Of a DNA stretch of 6,475 bases, positions 5,886 through 6,475 are shown one piece after another. The notes beneath the pieces are model-generated. The model searched no databases. It was not told the DNA's origin and worked only from the letters and a program-made list of their open reading frames with translations. Within the stretch, counting starts at the first letter, position 1, and the number at the start of each line of letters is the position of its first letter. The DNA lies in the NCBI GenBank assembly GCA_030038035.1, contig JASHPP010000061.1, positions 1-6,475 of the forward strand. Direction: 5' to 3'. Position numbers and translations under genes: made by a program. Source of the DNA: Trebonia sp. GTDB lineage: Bacteria; Actinomycetota; Actinomycetes; Streptosporangiales; Streptosporangiaceae.

Positions 5886-6446
5886 ATGCCGGTCTTTTAC
5901 TATGACCCGCCGGACAGGTTCGTCGCCGGCTCAGTAGGGCAGCCGGGCGACCGGACGTTCTATCTGCAAGCGAGTTCTAGTGGCCGCGTGACCAGCGTCG
6001 TGCTGGAGAAGTTCCAGGTTAGCCTCCTCGCGGAGCGAATCGACGAGCTGCTGGACGAGGTGCTGCGGCGAACTGGCGGCAGCACCTCCATTCCGGCCGC
6101 GGCGCCGGCCGCGCTCCGCGATGACGGCCCGCTTGACCTCCCGCTGACCGAGGACTTCCGGGTCGGTGCGATCGCGCTGGCCTGGGACAGCGACGGCGAC
6201 CGGGTCGTCATCGAAGCGCAGGAGGAGAGCGAGCAGCCAGTGGAGCCGCTCGCCGACGACGTTCCGCTCGACGGTCCTGGGGTGCTGCGGGTGCGCATCA
6301 CGCCGGGGGCCGCCCGGGCGTTCGCCCAGCGCGCGCTGCAGCTTGTCGCCGCCGGCCGGCCGCCCTGCCCGCTGTGCGGGCTCCCGCTCGACTCCACCGG
6401 GCATGTCTGCCCACGGCAGAACGGCCACCGGGCCAGCCATGGCTGA
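5886..6446 (+). CDS. DUF3090 family protein, 186 aa
   Basis: Biochemical function is unknown. The N-terminus MPVFYYDPPDRFVAGSVGQP, then GDRTFYLQAS and VVLEKFQVSLLAERIDELLDEV, is typical of the actinobacterial DUF3090 family, as is the length near 190 aa. The C-terminus carries a possible metal-binding knuckle: Cys161 and Cys164 (CPLC), then His173, Cys175 (HVCPRQNGH) and His181. This resembles a zinc ribbon, but metal binding is inferred. There is no signal peptide or membrane segment. The middle (residues 103-130) is acidic. The ATG at 5886 follows the phosphatase stop by 4 nt and is backed by GAGGA 7 nt upstream. The next gene overlaps its stop by 8 nt. Family knowledge places this gene repeatedly between the MSMEG_4193-type phosphomutase and an SCO1664-type protein, near mycothiol gene mshC in some genomes (from memory). 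Confidence 0.93.
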   Translation: MPVFYYDPPDRFVAGSVGQPGDRTFYLQASSSGRVTSVVLEKFQVSLLAERIDELLDEVLRRTGGSTSIPAAAPAALRDDGPLDLPLTEDFRVGAIALAWDSDGDRVVIEAQEESEQPVEPLADDVPLDGPGVLRVRITPGAARAFAQRALQLVAAGRPPCPLCGLPLDSTGHVCPRQNGHRASHG

Positions 6447-6475
6447 GCGCGCTCCGGCCGGGGACATGGACATCC
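6439..6475 (+). CDS. Start of next gene in the cluster, probably SCO1664-family (partial)
   Basis: The ATG at 6439 overlaps the DUF3090 stop by 8 nt and opens MAERAPAGDMDI before the window ends. A second in-frame ATG at 6466 (MDI) is an alternative start. No strong Shine-Dalgarno site precedes either. Twelve residues cannot identify a family. The expectation of an SCO1664-type protein (distantly kinase-like) rests only on the usual gene order after DUF3090. Confidence 0.45.
   Translation, partial: MAERAPAGDMDI

Overview
The window is ordinary high-GC actinobacterial chromosome. The evidence is very high G+C throughout, third codon positions dominated by G and C, GTG starts, and a set of actinobacterial families (DUF4232, DUF1707+FHA, the MSMEG_4193-type phosphomutase, DUF3090). 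The fabG-fabI pair is ordered like mycobacterial fabG1-inhA. However, the reductase has a short substrate loop and hemH does not follow, so I favour a non-mycobacterial actinomycete. I cannot name the genus.

Layout. Positions 1-1686 (minus strand) hold a tldD-tldE (pmbA) protease pair joined by an ATGA overlap; tldE runs off the left edge. A gap of about 160 bp (1687-1848) separates it from a divergent secreted DUF4232 protein (plus strand, to 2445). This gap carries a cluster of CCGGAAAA/TTTTCCGG half-sites. Next is a two-gene fatty-acid unit, fabG (2537-3241) and fabI/inhA-type (3272-4036), with a recognisable promoter and a possible terminator behind it. Then comes a separately promoted DUF1707-FHA protein (4139-4936). 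The right end is a tight cluster: a histidine phosphatase of the MSMEG_4193 type (5012-5881), DUF3090 (5886-6446), and the first codons of a third gene overlapping DUF3090 by 8 bp.

How the genes work together. FabG and FabI catalyse the two reductive steps of the type II fatty-acid elongation cycle. TldD and TldE form a heteromeric metalloprotease acting on unfolded or modified peptides. The phosphomutase, DUF3090 and following gene match a widely conserved actinobacterial cluster that, from memory, often sits beside mshC (mycothiol synthesis). The function of that cluster is unproven.

No mobile element, CRISPR array, RNA gene or obvious novel defence or biosynthetic system is visible. The most interesting signals are three candidate -10 boxes placed 7-8 nt before start codons (possible leaderless transcripts), the natural alanine at the InhA Ser94 position together with a short substrate loop, and the operator-like half-site cluster between tldD and the DUF4232 gene.
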